From Pseudomonadota bacterium (GTDB lineage Bacteria > Desulfobacterota > Binatia > Binatales > Binataceae): DNA of 64,000 nucleotides. The position numbers were made by a program, and so were the translations under genes. The stretch is from the NCBI GenBank assembly GCA_021325025.1, contig JAJPHZ010000035.1, positions 554,729 to 618,728 on the forward strand, read 5' to 3'. Of the stretch, positions 51,467-62,487 are shown in pieces (the first letter of the stretch is position 1; each line of letters starts with the position of its first letter). The notes below the pieces were generated by a model. It saw nothing but the letters and a program-made list of their open reading frames with translations. It made no database searches and had not been told where the DNA came from.

Positions 51467-52104
51467 CGGGTCTTGTCTCCGGCGGCACCCAGCAGGAGCT
51501 CGATCACCTGATCCCACGTGGCAAGCGCGTTGCGCGCCTTGAATTGGAGCAATCGATCCAGGGTGTCGCGATGCAGCCGCAGCCAGCCGCCGTTGGGGAA
51601 GTACAAGTCCATCAGCTCCCGCCACACCCGCACCGGCAGGCGATAGGAAGCATCCTTATGCCAGGCAAGCTGAGTCACGCGCAGCCCCGGCGGCGCTTTG
51701 GCAAACACGGAGCCGTTGAACAGAAAGAGCAGCGGCACCTCTCCCTCGCCCAGCGAATGGAGATACTTGGCGGCGGCCACTTCGAAGTCGTACGTGCAGG
51801 GAACGTTAAGGTCGATCTCGGTGGCGCCCGTAAAGCCCGCCACCATCGTGTCGGCATGGGTCCACAAAAACGGCCTGAGCGTTTCGCCCCATTGAGCGGG
51901 CGCGCCGAACAGTTCGCGCATCCGCTCCTGCTCCTGCGCTTGATAGCGGCGGCGCTGCGGTTCGATGCGGATCTGGCAGTGCAGGGCGACGCAATGGATG
52001 GCGGCGCCCGACGGCTCCTCCAGCCGCAGCCGGAAAGCCAGCGTGGGAGCGGCGGCGTAAGGCTGCGGTTTGGCGTCCAGCACCGTGAAGCCGATTTCGC
52101 TCAT
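51463..52104 (-). CDS. DUF6084-type hydrogenase-cluster protein
   Basis: The 213-residue protein starts MSEIGFTVLDAKPQPYAAAP and has CQIRIEPQRRRYQAQEQERM, RPFLWTHADTMVAGFTG and WHKDASYRLPVRVWRELMD, matching DUF6084, a family known from actinobacterial hydrogenase loci. No catalytic motif is known. It overlaps its neighbours by 4 bases on each side. Confidence 0.85.
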   Translation of the reverse strand: MSEIGFTVLDAKPQPYAAAPTLAFRLRLEEPSGAAIHCVALHCQIRIEPQRRRYQAQEQERMRELFGAPAQWGETLRPFLWTHADTMVAGFTGATEIDLNVPCTYDFEVAAAKYLHSLGEGEVPLLFLFNGSVFAKAPPGLRVTQLAWHKDASYRLPVRVWRELMDLYFPNGGWLRLHRDTLDRLLQFKARNALATWDQVIELLLGAAGDKTR

Positions 52105-52757
52105 GGCAGGTGCGCCTCGTCCGCGGCCCGGCTCTTTTCGCGCAGCGCATCGAAGAACGCGTCGATATCGCGGCGCGCATCCTCACCGCCGTCAAAACCG
52201 CGCCATCGGCGCCGCACGATTCCGGTCAGCTCGTAACAGGCGTCGATCGGCACCAGGAAGCATTCGAAGCCGCCCTCGCGCCCGCGGCGTACCAGCAGCG
52301 CCTCCACGTCGGGCTCCATGGCATCGATTGCGGCATCCGCGCAGGCCAGTTCGCGCCATGACTCAAGCGCCAGCATCGATTCGGTGGCGCCGGCCGGACT
52401 GGGATAAAAGCCCGTTACGCGGCCCAGCCTTGAGTTGTAGAAGAAAAACGCCATCCCGACCGGAATCCGCAGTGCCTCCCATTTGTCGGCCGTGAGTTCG
52501 ACGGCTGGCAGACGCAGGTACCGGGCAGGCACCGCTTTGTATTTGCCTTGCGCGGCGCCGGCCTGTGTGAAGAGCAGGTAGCAGGCCGGGCAGGTGCACA
52601 TCAGGCTGCGGGTGTCGAGGTTGACGACGTGGCGATGGCCGGGCGCCAGTTGCTGCGAGCACATCTCGCACTTTTCAACCGCCGCCTCCTGCGCTGGCAA
52701 TTGTACGAAGCGCCTCAACGCCGACAGAGGCTGGCCGGAGAAACGCTGCGCGCTCAT
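52101..52757 (-). CDS. DUF5947-type hydrogenase-cluster protein
   Basis: The 218-residue protein contains two Cys groups near the N-terminus, CEMC and CTCPAC, likely a zinc-binding site, followed by IPVGMAFFFYNSRLGRVTGF and PSPAGATESML. This matches DUF5947, another family confined mainly to hydrogenase clusters. Function unknown. It overlaps its neighbours by 4 bases on each side. Confidence 0.85.
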   Translation of the reverse strand: MSAQRFSGQPLSALRRFVQLPAQEAAVEKCEMCSQQLAPGHRHVVNLDTRSLMCTCPACYLLFTQAGAAQGKYKAVPARYLRLPAVELTADKWEALRIPVGMAFFFYNSRLGRVTGFYPSPAGATESMLALESWRELACADAAIDAMEPDVEALLVRRGREGGFECFLVPIDACYELTGIVRRRWRGFDGGEDARRDIDAFFDALREKSRAADEAHLP

Positions 52758-53611
52758 GGCGGCGCCTGCGCCAGCGCCAATCTCAGTCCGCCGGCGTCCT
52801 CCAGCAATGGAACCGGCTCCAGATGCAGTTGACGATTGTCAAGCGCGCGGCCGGCGAGGTGAATGTCGTATCGCTGCCCACACGACGGACAGGTCAGAAT
52901 CGAGGCCTCGAGCGTGCCCGCAGCCAGCGGCGATTCGCACTTGGGACAGCGGTCGCGATAGGCGTACAGGCTGCCTCCAATCCTGCACAACGCGATCCGC
53001 GCGCCGGCGATTTCAACCGGCGCCAGAGCCCCGGCTGCAATCGCCGGCGCATCGTCGATGGTTGTCCATCGCGGAGCGCGCTCCCCCAGGCCATTGACGG
53101 CGCGATGGTCGGACAGCTCGGTACCGTCGACCACCACCCGGCTCAGTTCGGGCGCAAGTTCCCGAATCGCGCCCTCGACGGCGAGCTTAAGCGTCAGCAC
53201 CGAGGACGGGCAGGACTCGCAGCTTCCTTCCATCCGCAGCCGCACGACGCCGGTCGCCGCATCCGCTTCGAGCAACTCGACCCCGCCGCCGTGCGAGCCC
53301 AGGTAGGGACGCACGCGCTCAAGCGCCTTGCGCACGCGTGCGGCAAAATCGTCCGGATGCAGTCCGTGGAGGACCAGCAGGCTTGAGATGAGCTCGTCGT
53401 GCGCGAAGCGTTCCAGCAGCGTGCCGGCGTCAGCGCCGGAACCGGCGATGATCTCAAGGATGCGGCCGAGGCCCGAGCCGTACAGCTCCAGGATAAGGCG
53501 GAGCAATTCGTCCACCCGCTGCCATGCGGGCGGAGCGGCCGTCGAACGGATTTCCTCGAGCAGACGCTCGATCCGCTCGCCGATTTCCCCCAGGTTCCCG
53601 CGCCCGGACAT
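52754..53611 (-). CDS. NifU-domain / Rieske-like fusion protein (HucE/HhyE-like)
   Basis: From the ATG at 53611 the protein has 285 residues (a TTG at 53635 would add eight). Residues 90-160 are a NifU-type C-terminal domain with C131-E-S-C134. Residues 195-255 follow the Rieske fold, but the cluster-binding loops are C222-P-K-C225 and C241-P-S-C244, where a Rieske centre has CxH and CxxH. NifU/Rieske proteins HucE and HhyE serve the mycobacterial Huc and Hhy hydrogenases. It probably carries electrons from the hydrogenase to the quinone pool. Confidence 0.85.
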   Translation of the reverse strand: MSGRGNLGEIGERIERLLEEIRSTAAPPAWQRVDELLRLILELYGSGLGRILEIIAGSGADAGTLLERFAHDELISSLLVLHGLHPDDFAARVRKALERVRPYLGSHGGGVELLEADAATGVVRLRMEGSCESCPSSVLTLKLAVEGAIRELAPELSRVVVDGTELSDHRAVNGLGERAPRWTTIDDAPAIAAGALAPVEIAGARIALCRIGGSLYAYRDRCPKCESPLAAGTLEASILTCPSCGQRYDIHLAGRALDNRQLHLEPVPLLEDAGGLRLALAQAPP

Positions 53612-53666
53612 CTGTGACTCAGTGCGCCGCCGCAAGTGTGAAAAGCCGCCGGCAGGCAGGCCGGCG

Positions 53667-55433
53667 CTACAGTTTGTTCATCATCGCGGGCGAATGAATC
53701 TTATCCAGCACCCGGCCGCCGCCCAGGTACATATGCACGCCGCAGGGCAGGCATGGATCGAAGCTGCGCACCGTCCGCATGATATCGATACCCTTGAATT
53801 TGTCCGGCGGATTCTCCTCGAAGATGGGCGTGTTCTGCACCGCGTCCTCATAGGGTCCCGGCGTCCCGTAAACGTCGCGCGGATTGGCGTTCCACGGCGT
53901 GGGCGGATAGGGATGGTAGTTGGCGATCTTGCCGCCGCGAATCACCATGTGATGCGACAGCACCCCGCGCACCGCCTCGGTAAAACCGCATCCGATCCCT
54001 TCGTCGGGCACCTTGAACGGCTCCCAGGTCTTGGTGTTGCCGGCGCGCACCTCGGCCAGCGCCTTTTCGATAAAATACAGCGCGCAGCCGCACGCGTAGG
54101 CCTGAAAGTAAGTGCGCGCGCGGTCGCGCTCGATGGTGTTGGACCACTTGGGCACCTTCCATTCGAAGGTCACCGGCCCGCGCGTCGCGCTGCGGGGCAG
54201 ATTGATCACCACGCTGTTACCGGTTGCCTTGACGTAACCGATATCCGCCAGGCCCGACAGCGCCGTGGACCACAGCCGCGCAATCGGCCCGCCGCCCGTG
54301 TCCAGCGCCAGATGGTCCTTGCCGTCGTACCATCGTGGCGACATCACCCAACTGTACTTACCCTCGAAGTCGCGCTTTTGCGGATGCGGATTGGTGTGCT
54401 GATTCCACGGATGGCGCCGGTCGACGGGATTGCCCAGCGGGTCGTTGCGCACGAACATCTCCTGGCCTTCCCAGTCGTCGTAGAACGAATGCCCCAGCAA
54501 AATCCTGATGCCGAGGTTGATCTGCACCAGGTCATTGGTGAGCAGCTTGCCGTCCACCACCACGCCGGGCGTGACGTACATCGCGCGGCCCCATTTGGTC
54601 ATGTCGCGGTATTCGAAGTTGCACACGTCGGGATTCTGCAACGACCCCCAGCATCCGAGCAGGATGCGCCGTTTGCCGACCTCCTCGTAACCGGGCAGCG
54701 CCTGGTAGAAGAAGTCGAACAGGTCGTCATGCATCGGCACGGCGCGCTTGAGGAACTCGACGTAGCGCATCAGGCGGCTGAGGTAGTCGGTGAAGAGCTG
54801 GACCGTAGCGGTGGTGCCGACGCCGCCCGGATACAGGGTGGAGGGATGGACGTGGCGGCCCTCCATCAGGCAGAACATCTCGCGCGTCCAACGGCTGGTT
54901 TGCAGCGCCTCGCGATAGAACTCGCCCTCCAGCGGATTGACCGCCTTCATGATGTCGCCGATGGTCCTGTAGCCGTGAGCGGCGGCGTGCGGCGCCTCGG
55001 CCTTGGCGGCCTTTTCCCAAAGCCCGGGGTTGGTCTCCCGCACCATCTTTTCACAGAAGTCCACCGCCACCAGGTTTTCCTGGAAGATGTTGTGGTCGAA
55101 CATGTACTCGGCCGCCTCGCCCAGGTTGATGATCCACTCGCCCAGATGCGGCGGTTTGACGCCGTAGGCCATGTTCTGCGTGTAGCAGGAGCAGGTGGCG
55201 TGGTTGTCGCCGCAGATCCCGCAGATGCGGCTGGTGATGAAGTGCGCGTCGCGCGGGTCCTTGCCCTTCATGAACACGCTATAGCCGCGGAAGATCGACG
55301 ACGTGCTGTGGCATTCGGCCACCTTGCGTTTGCCGAAATCGATCTTGGTATAGATGCCGAGGCTGCCGACGATCCGGGTCACCGGATCCCAATTCATTTC
55401 CACCAGGCCGTTGCTCGTCTTTGCTGCAGCCAT
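53667..55433 (-). CDS. hhyL: [NiFe]-hydrogenase large subunit, group 1h type
   Basis: From the ATG at 55433 (GGAGG before it) the protein has 588 residues. L1 is RICGICGDNH (69-78), with C71 and C74 as Ni ligands, and L2 is DPCLPCGVH (559-567), with C561 and C564. A 21-residue tail follows, to be cut by the maturation protease. The pattern (AEYMFDHNIFQENL) is that of actinobacterial-type uptake enzymes of group 1h, which oxidise H2, often at atmospheric levels. Confidence 0.93.
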   Translation of the reverse strand: MAAAKTSNGLVEMNWDPVTRIVGSLGIYTKIDFGKRKVAECHSTSSIFRGYSVFMKGKDPRDAHFITSRICGICGDNHATCSCYTQNMAYGVKPPHLGEWIINLGEAAEYMFDHNIFQENLVAVDFCEKMVRETNPGLWEKAAKAEAPHAAAHGYRTIGDIMKAVNPLEGEFYREALQTSRWTREMFCLMEGRHVHPSTLYPGGVGTTATVQLFTDYLSRLMRYVEFLKRAVPMHDDLFDFFYQALPGYEEVGKRRILLGCWGSLQNPDVCNFEYRDMTKWGRAMYVTPGVVVDGKLLTNDLVQINLGIRILLGHSFYDDWEGQEMFVRNDPLGNPVDRRHPWNQHTNPHPQKRDFEGKYSWVMSPRWYDGKDHLALDTGGGPIARLWSTALSGLADIGYVKATGNSVVINLPRSATRGPVTFEWKVPKWSNTIERDRARTYFQAYACGCALYFIEKALAEVRAGNTKTWEPFKVPDEGIGCGFTEAVRGVLSHHMVIRGGKIANYHPYPPTPWNANPRDVYGTPGPYEDAVQNTPIFEENPPDKFKGIDIMRTVRSFDPCLPCGVHMYLGGGRVLDKIHSPAMMNKL

Positions 55434-55495
55434 AGAACACCTCCACAGTCCGACGCGCACACCGGCGGCAAACGCCGGCGCTTGGTTTCAGGCGC

Positions 55496-56527
55496 TTACC
55501 ATTGCGGACGATAACCGGTGGTCAGCTTGTCGCCGCGCCGGCGCCATTTGGGCTCCTGGTCGAGGGTTGATGCGGTGAAGCCGCGCAGGGCGCGAATGGC
55601 ACCGCCCAGCAAGCCGCTGGCGGCGGTCGACAGCTTGGCGCCGGGCGGCTCGTCCATAAACGGCATGAACTTGTCGGGGAAACCCGGCATCGTGCAACCG
55701 ATGCAAATCCCGCCGACATTGGGGCATCCGCCGACGCCGCCCAGCCATCCGCGCTTGGGCACGTTGCACTTGACCACGGGCCCCCAGCACCCCAGTTTCA
55801 CGATACATTTGGGCGAACCGTATGCGTCAGCGAAATCGCCCTGCTCGTAGTAGCCGGCGCGATCGCATCCTTCATGCACGGTGGCGCCGAACAACCATTG
55901 CGGGCGCAGCTCCTCGTCCAGCGGAATCGGCGGCGCCTGGCCCGCGGCCTGGTAGAGCAGATACAGGATCGTTTCGGAGAGATTGTCGGGCTGAATCGGG
56001 CATCCGGGCACGCATACGATGGGATTGCCGCCCTTGGCGCGGAAATCCCAGCCCAAAAAGTCCGCCACCCCCATCGCCCCGGTGGGATTGCCCGCCATCG
56101 CGTGGATGCCGCCGTAGGTGGCGCAGGTGCCCACCGCCAGCACCGCCCACGCTTTGGGCGCCAGCCGCTCCAGCCATTCGCTGGTTGTCATCGGCTGCGT
56201 GTCGCGCCCGCCGCCTTCCACGCGATTGCCCATCGCGGCCCAATAGCCCTCGCGCTTGATCTCCTCGTTGGGGATGGAGCCCTCGACCACCAGCACGAAC
56301 GGGTCAAGCTCCCCGCGATCCGCCTTCCAGAACCATTGCATGAATTCGTCGCCGACCTGGTAGTCGATCAGCAGCCAATGCACGGCGACGCGCGGCAGAC
56401 CGGGAAATGTGCCCAGCACGATATCCTCGATACTGGGCTGTGATGCCGCAGTCAGCGCCACCGAATCGCCGTCGCAGCCCAGCCCCGAGTTAAGCCACAA
56501 AATGTGAACGAGCGGTTCCTCTGCCAT
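55496..56527 (-). CDS. hhyS: [NiFe]-hydrogenase small subunit, group 1h type
   Basis: The 343-residue protein (ATG at 56527 after GGGGAGGGG) has no Tat signal. The proximal-cluster site is C18-D-G-D21, with an Asp where most small subunits have Cys, the group 1h variant. Further FeS ligands lie in TVHEGCDRAGYY, KCIVKLGCWGPVVKCN and GGICIGCTMPGFPD. It carries electrons from the active site to the NifU/Rieske protein. The Asp ligand has been associated with oxygen tolerance in the Ralstonia actinobacterial-type enzyme. Confidence 0.93.
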   Translation of the reverse strand: MAEEPLVHILWLNSGLGCDGDSVALTAASQPSIEDIVLGTFPGLPRVAVHWLLIDYQVGDEFMQWFWKADRGELDPFVLVVEGSIPNEEIKREGYWAAMGNRVEGGGRDTQPMTTSEWLERLAPKAWAVLAVGTCATYGGIHAMAGNPTGAMGVADFLGWDFRAKGGNPIVCVPGCPIQPDNLSETILYLLYQAAGQAPPIPLDEELRPQWLFGATVHEGCDRAGYYEQGDFADAYGSPKCIVKLGCWGPVVKCNVPKRGWLGGVGGCPNVGGICIGCTMPGFPDKFMPFMDEPPGAKLSTAASGLLGGAIRALRGFTASTLDQEPKWRRRGDKLTTGYRPQW

Positions 56528-56568
56528 GGCGACCCCTCCCCTTCGAGGTTGTCCGCAAAAGGCGTGGC

Positions 56569-56643
56569 CCGAACCAGCCACCTGCTTTTCACCATAGCAC
56601 TGCCCGGAGAAAATGCCAGAGACTTTTTAGCAATCTGGTTCGG
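56569..56643. repeat. 9-bp inverted repeat flanking the hydrogenase promoter region
   Basis: CCGAACCAG (56569-56577) and CTGGTTCGG (56635-56643) are perfect complements 57 bases apart. The candidate -10/-35 pair at 56591-56619 lies between them. They could be half-sites for a looping regulator. Chance occurrence is possible. Confidence 0.35.
56591..56619 (-). promoter_or_regulatory. Candidate hydrogenase promoter
   Basis: On the minus strand CTGGCA (56614-56619) and TATGGT (56591-56596) are separated by 17 bases, each matching four of six sigma70 positions. It would give a leader of about 55 bases before the small subunit ATG. It is a weak match. Confidence 0.3.
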
Positions 56644-56854
56644 TAACCCAAAAGGCGGTCGAAGCCAGATCCTGCGATGACCAAAGCCGTGAACACCGAT
56701 TTTTTGAAATGTGGTCCGTTAGTGTGAGAAAGATGTTGCGGCGTTAAACAGCTCGCCCTCGATGCTTCTTACGCGCTTTCGTCGTCCTGAAAGGAGGCCG
56801 GCGCGAGTCAACGGATCCCTCGCACTCCTCCGCGCGCAAAGTCGACGAGGTGCG

Positions 56855-59925
<3,071 letters not shown>

Positions 59926-59929
<4 letters not shown>

Positions 59930-60642
59930 GATGTCGCCTCCCGCGCCGGGTTACTCTCTTTTTCTCCGCGGTCCTCGTCTGCTTGTTCTTCGGGATACTC
60001 CTTGAGGGCATCGCGGTATGCCTCCAAATCAACCGCGAAAAGTACCTCGCTCGGTCTGTATGTGAGTTCGAAAATGCGCACGGGATCGTTCGCGCTATCG
60101 ATGTAATCGTTGAAACCGGGATTGTCGTCATACTGGAGCGGTCGATCACGAGGTACAGCTTGCTCATCCCGATGTACTCGATACAAAAACCCTATAATTG
60201 CATCGGCGCACTGTGCGGCGAGCAACGCCTGAACGCTCTCCAAGGGCGGCCTGGCTTGTGCTGAACCGTGTGATGCGAAACCGCAGCTGTTACGAAGCTC
60301 GCAGATACCCTGCACGGCCGTATGAAGGCCGCCCAAGGTCCGCTCGAGACTTTTTCTCGCCTCCACCGAGTTGCTGGCAGCCGGAGGCAGAAACGGAAGG
60401 TGCTCGGTTGTTTCTCGGAAAAGTCTTGGCAGATTATCGTCATTAGCAAAAGAAACTTTTCGTGCCTGAAGGATCGCCTTACAAACGCTCTCAATGAGCG
60501 TTTTTGCGAGATCGAAGACCAGTGCGGGGTTCTCAACTACGGCCGCCTCGAGCGCGTTCACCTGCTGTTCGATATGAGGCAGGCCATTAATGGCGCCACG
60601 TGCGGCCAGCATGACGAAGCCGACTGGTGTCCGCTCCGCCAT
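59926..60642 (-). CDS. Abortive-infection / HEPN-like protein
   Basis: The 238-residue protein has the Abi-C-like core with [18 protein letters not shown] and the key motif [11 protein letters not shown] at 116-126, R117-N-x6-H125, as in HEPN ribonucleases. The C-terminal part is acidic. It lies between hsdS and hsdR with 1- and 4-base overlaps, so it is expressed with the restriction system. A backup RNase that acts when restriction fails is a reasonable guess. Confidence 0.75.
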
Positions 60643-61946
60643 TACAACTGCTCCCTGGAGTGAGCGATCCCGCCAACCCGAAGCTCGCCTGAGATGAGCT
60701 TTGGCAGCAGCGCGTCGCGGATAGCGGCGAGCATCCGTGACTGCCTCTCGCTAACTTCGATCATGGCGTCGATCGGCGAAGCGACGCGCTCGAATGCTCC
60801 GATGGTATCAGGATCTGGTATAAGGCACGGTATGCCTTGGAAGTCTTGCTTGCCCATCGAGCCGAACACGGTACCTTGCGCTTCGAAGTGCAAAAATGAA
60901 TCGCGCATGAAGAAGCCAGCGTAATAGGTGTATGTGCGGCCGCCCTGCTTATGTCTCATGGCCGCGACGCCACGTCCGATGCAGCAGTGTTCCTCGGCCA
61001 TATTAAGATCGCCGACGGGCGCTCGGACACTCACCAGTCGGACACTCACCAAGGTGTCCCCCGCGTTCGCGGTACGGGTGGGTTGCGTGCAGTAAACGCG
61101 GCGAGCTGGGAAACGGAAACCAAAATCCGCGCGACCCTGGAAAAAGGGAAGCCCGTCGCCACACTCATTGTACGTGTCTCCAGGCGGGGACTGCCCCATT
61201 GTGATGTTGAACTCGTCACCGATCGTGCCGACTTGCCAGCCCCTCGGAATCCTGCCCAAGGCGGAATCCTCTAACGAGTCTGGGAAGAGGTCGTAGAGGT
61301 CAGCGGGGAGGCCGGGGAGGGATTGGCCGGGGCGCCATCGGCCTTCCATCTTGGCACGGACCGGCTCGAAATCGACGAACCACGACTTGAAGATCGCGCG
61401 CGCCATCGCCTCCAGCGTCTCGTTCATCCGCCGGTTCAGTTCGATCTTGTCGTCCAGCGCGCCGAGTATTTGGGCGATCCTTTGCTGTTCCGCAAGCGGC
61501 GGTATTGGTACGTAGAGATGCGCTAAAGCTTCCGTCGGAACGCGCTGTCTCCCCGACGTGCCGGTCATCTGAGAAATCGCATAACCCCGCACGAGTTCCG
61601 AGCGCGTTAGGTAGTACACGAAGGCACTATCAGTGACCCCTTTCTTCCCCCGAATCACGATGAACTCGGTCGAACCGTGTGCTAAACACTGTTGCTCACC
61701 GCTGAAGAAACGCGCGATTTTGCCATTCTCTAAGCAAGGCGTTATCCGGGCCATCAACGTATCGCCTGACTGAAATCTGGCGCCGCCGCCCGAGAAAGGA
61801 CGCAGTTCACTGGGCAACACGGTTCTCGAATTGGGATCGACAGCCTGCATGTCGACGAATGGGTATACCTCCCCAAGCTTCAACCGCACCGCCGGGTTAA
61901 TCTCAACGGCCTCGCTAAAGGCAAGAGTCTGCCATTCGCACGTCAT
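60642..61946 (-). CDS. hsdS: Type I specificity subunit HsdS
   Basis: The 434-residue protein has two target-recognition domains: the first begins about residue 10 and ends IPPLAEQQRIAQILGALDDKIELNRRMNE, the usual conserved spacer helix; the second follows and ends VASPIDAMIEVSERQSRML. The DNA sequence recognised cannot be predicted. A 15-bp tandem duplication lies in its second TRD. The ATG at 61946 is preferred; the frame is open further. Confidence 0.92.
   Translation of the reverse strand: MTCEWQTLAFSEAVEINPAVRLKLGEVYPFVDMQAVDPNSRTVLPSELRPFSGGGARFQSGDTLMARITPCLENGKIARFFSGEQQCLAHGSTEFIVIRGKKGVTDSAFVYYLTRSELVRGYAISQMTGTSGRQRVPTEALAHLYVPIPPLAEQQRIAQILGALDDKIELNRRMNETLEAMARAIFKSWFVDFEPVRAKMEGRWRPGQSLPGLPADLYDLFPDSLEDSALGRIPRGWQVGTIGDEFNITMGQSPPGDTYNECGDGLPFFQGRADFGFRFPARRVYCTQPTRTANAGDTLVSVRLVSVRAPVGDLNMAEEHCCIGRGVAAMRHKQGGRTYTYYAGFFMRDSFLHFEAQGTVFGSMGKQDFQGIPCLIPDPDTIGAFERVASPIDAMIEVSERQSRMLAAIRDALLPKLISGELRVGGIAHSREQL
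61023..61052 (-). repeat. 15-bp tandem duplication inside hsdS
   Basis: TCGGACACTCACCAG is followed at once by TCGGACACTCACCAA, differing only in the last base. It keeps the frame and adds five residues, giving LVSVRLVSVRAPVGD where relatives have a single LVSVRAPVGD. It looks like a recent slippage event within the second TRD. Confidence 0.8.
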
Positions 61947-61978
61947 GGCAAGTGTCAGCAAGAGCGGCCTCTTTGCTG

Positions 61979-62203
61979 TCACGCCGCATAACGCAGAATC
62001 TCGACTTCCGCGTGGCGGTCGGCGGCCTCCTGCGCCTTGGCGTACACCTTCGCCGCAACCGCATCGTCCAGATAGTATTCGCCACAGTTCCGGCAAATGT
62101 CCGCGGGCGTGCCTTTGACCAACACGGTCGTTTCTCCGCGCGTGAGCGTCACCGTCACAACTCCCGGCCGGGTCTCACCCGTCTTGCAGATTACGCACTT
62201 CAT
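61979..62203 (-). CDS. YgiT-type zinc-finger antitoxin-like protein
   Basis: The 74-residue protein has two CxxC pairs, CVIC (residues 3-6) and CRNC (about 39-42), the zinc knuckle of YgiT/MqsA-like antitoxins. It lacks the C-terminal HTH of MqsA, so it is a minimal form. It follows the DUF4258 gene with a one-base overlap. Together they look like a toxin-antitoxin pair, the toxin first, as in mqsRA. Confidence 0.8.
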   Translation of the reverse strand: MKCVICKTGETRPGVVTVTLTRGETTVLVKGTPADICRNCGEYYLDDAVAAKVYAKAQEAADRHAEVEILRYAA

Positions 62204-62487
62204 CAGCTTCTCCGCGTTTTGAAATCCTCGCTCCAAAGGGTCGGATCGGGACGATAGACCGTCACCACGAAACAGGTTCCGCTCGCCGGATCGCGTGCCA
62301 CAACCAGGTGAAGCGGTTCGTCCCGCTCGAAGCCCAGAAGCAGCACACTTGGATACGGCTGATCGTCCGGATACGACGCGATTATCTCCCCCTCCCTTAT
62401 AATCCGCATCGCGGCTTCAGGCGCGATGGACCGTTCGAACATCCGCTCGAAGGCGTGGCGCGTGAAGCGGACGGCGCTACAGTCCAT
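62203..62487 (-). CDS. DUF4258 protein, likely toxin
   Basis: The 94-residue protein has [19 protein letters not shown] and [14 protein letters not shown], typical of DUF4258, a compact fold related to RelE/BrnT-like toxins. It overlaps hsdM by 11 bases and the antitoxin-like gene by 1. Toxicity is inferred from the pair only. Confidence 0.75.
   Translation of the reverse strand: MDCSAVRFTRHAFERMFERSIAPEAAMRIIREGEIIASYPDDQPYPSVLLLGFERDEPLHLVVARDPASGTCFVVTVYRPDPTLWSEDFKTRRS

Larger units (their letters stand above)
56528..56854. other. Intergenic region between hydrogenase and restriction loci
   Basis: This 327-bp stretch holds the possible hydrogenase promoter and a 9-bp dyad. Otherwise I see no gene. 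It is the border between two functionally unrelated islands. Confidence 0.5.

Noticed and set aside
53328..55514. Open frame of 728 codons on the plus strand
   Set aside because: It is antisense to the hydrogenase large subunit gene, which has both L1 and L2 motifs, and its translation is rich in His, Arg and Ala with no recognisable motif.
56614..56640. Sigma54-type promoter for the hydrogenase
   Set aside because: TGGCA occurs on the minus strand but the required GC element 12 bases downstream is missing, so a sigma70-like reading is preferred.
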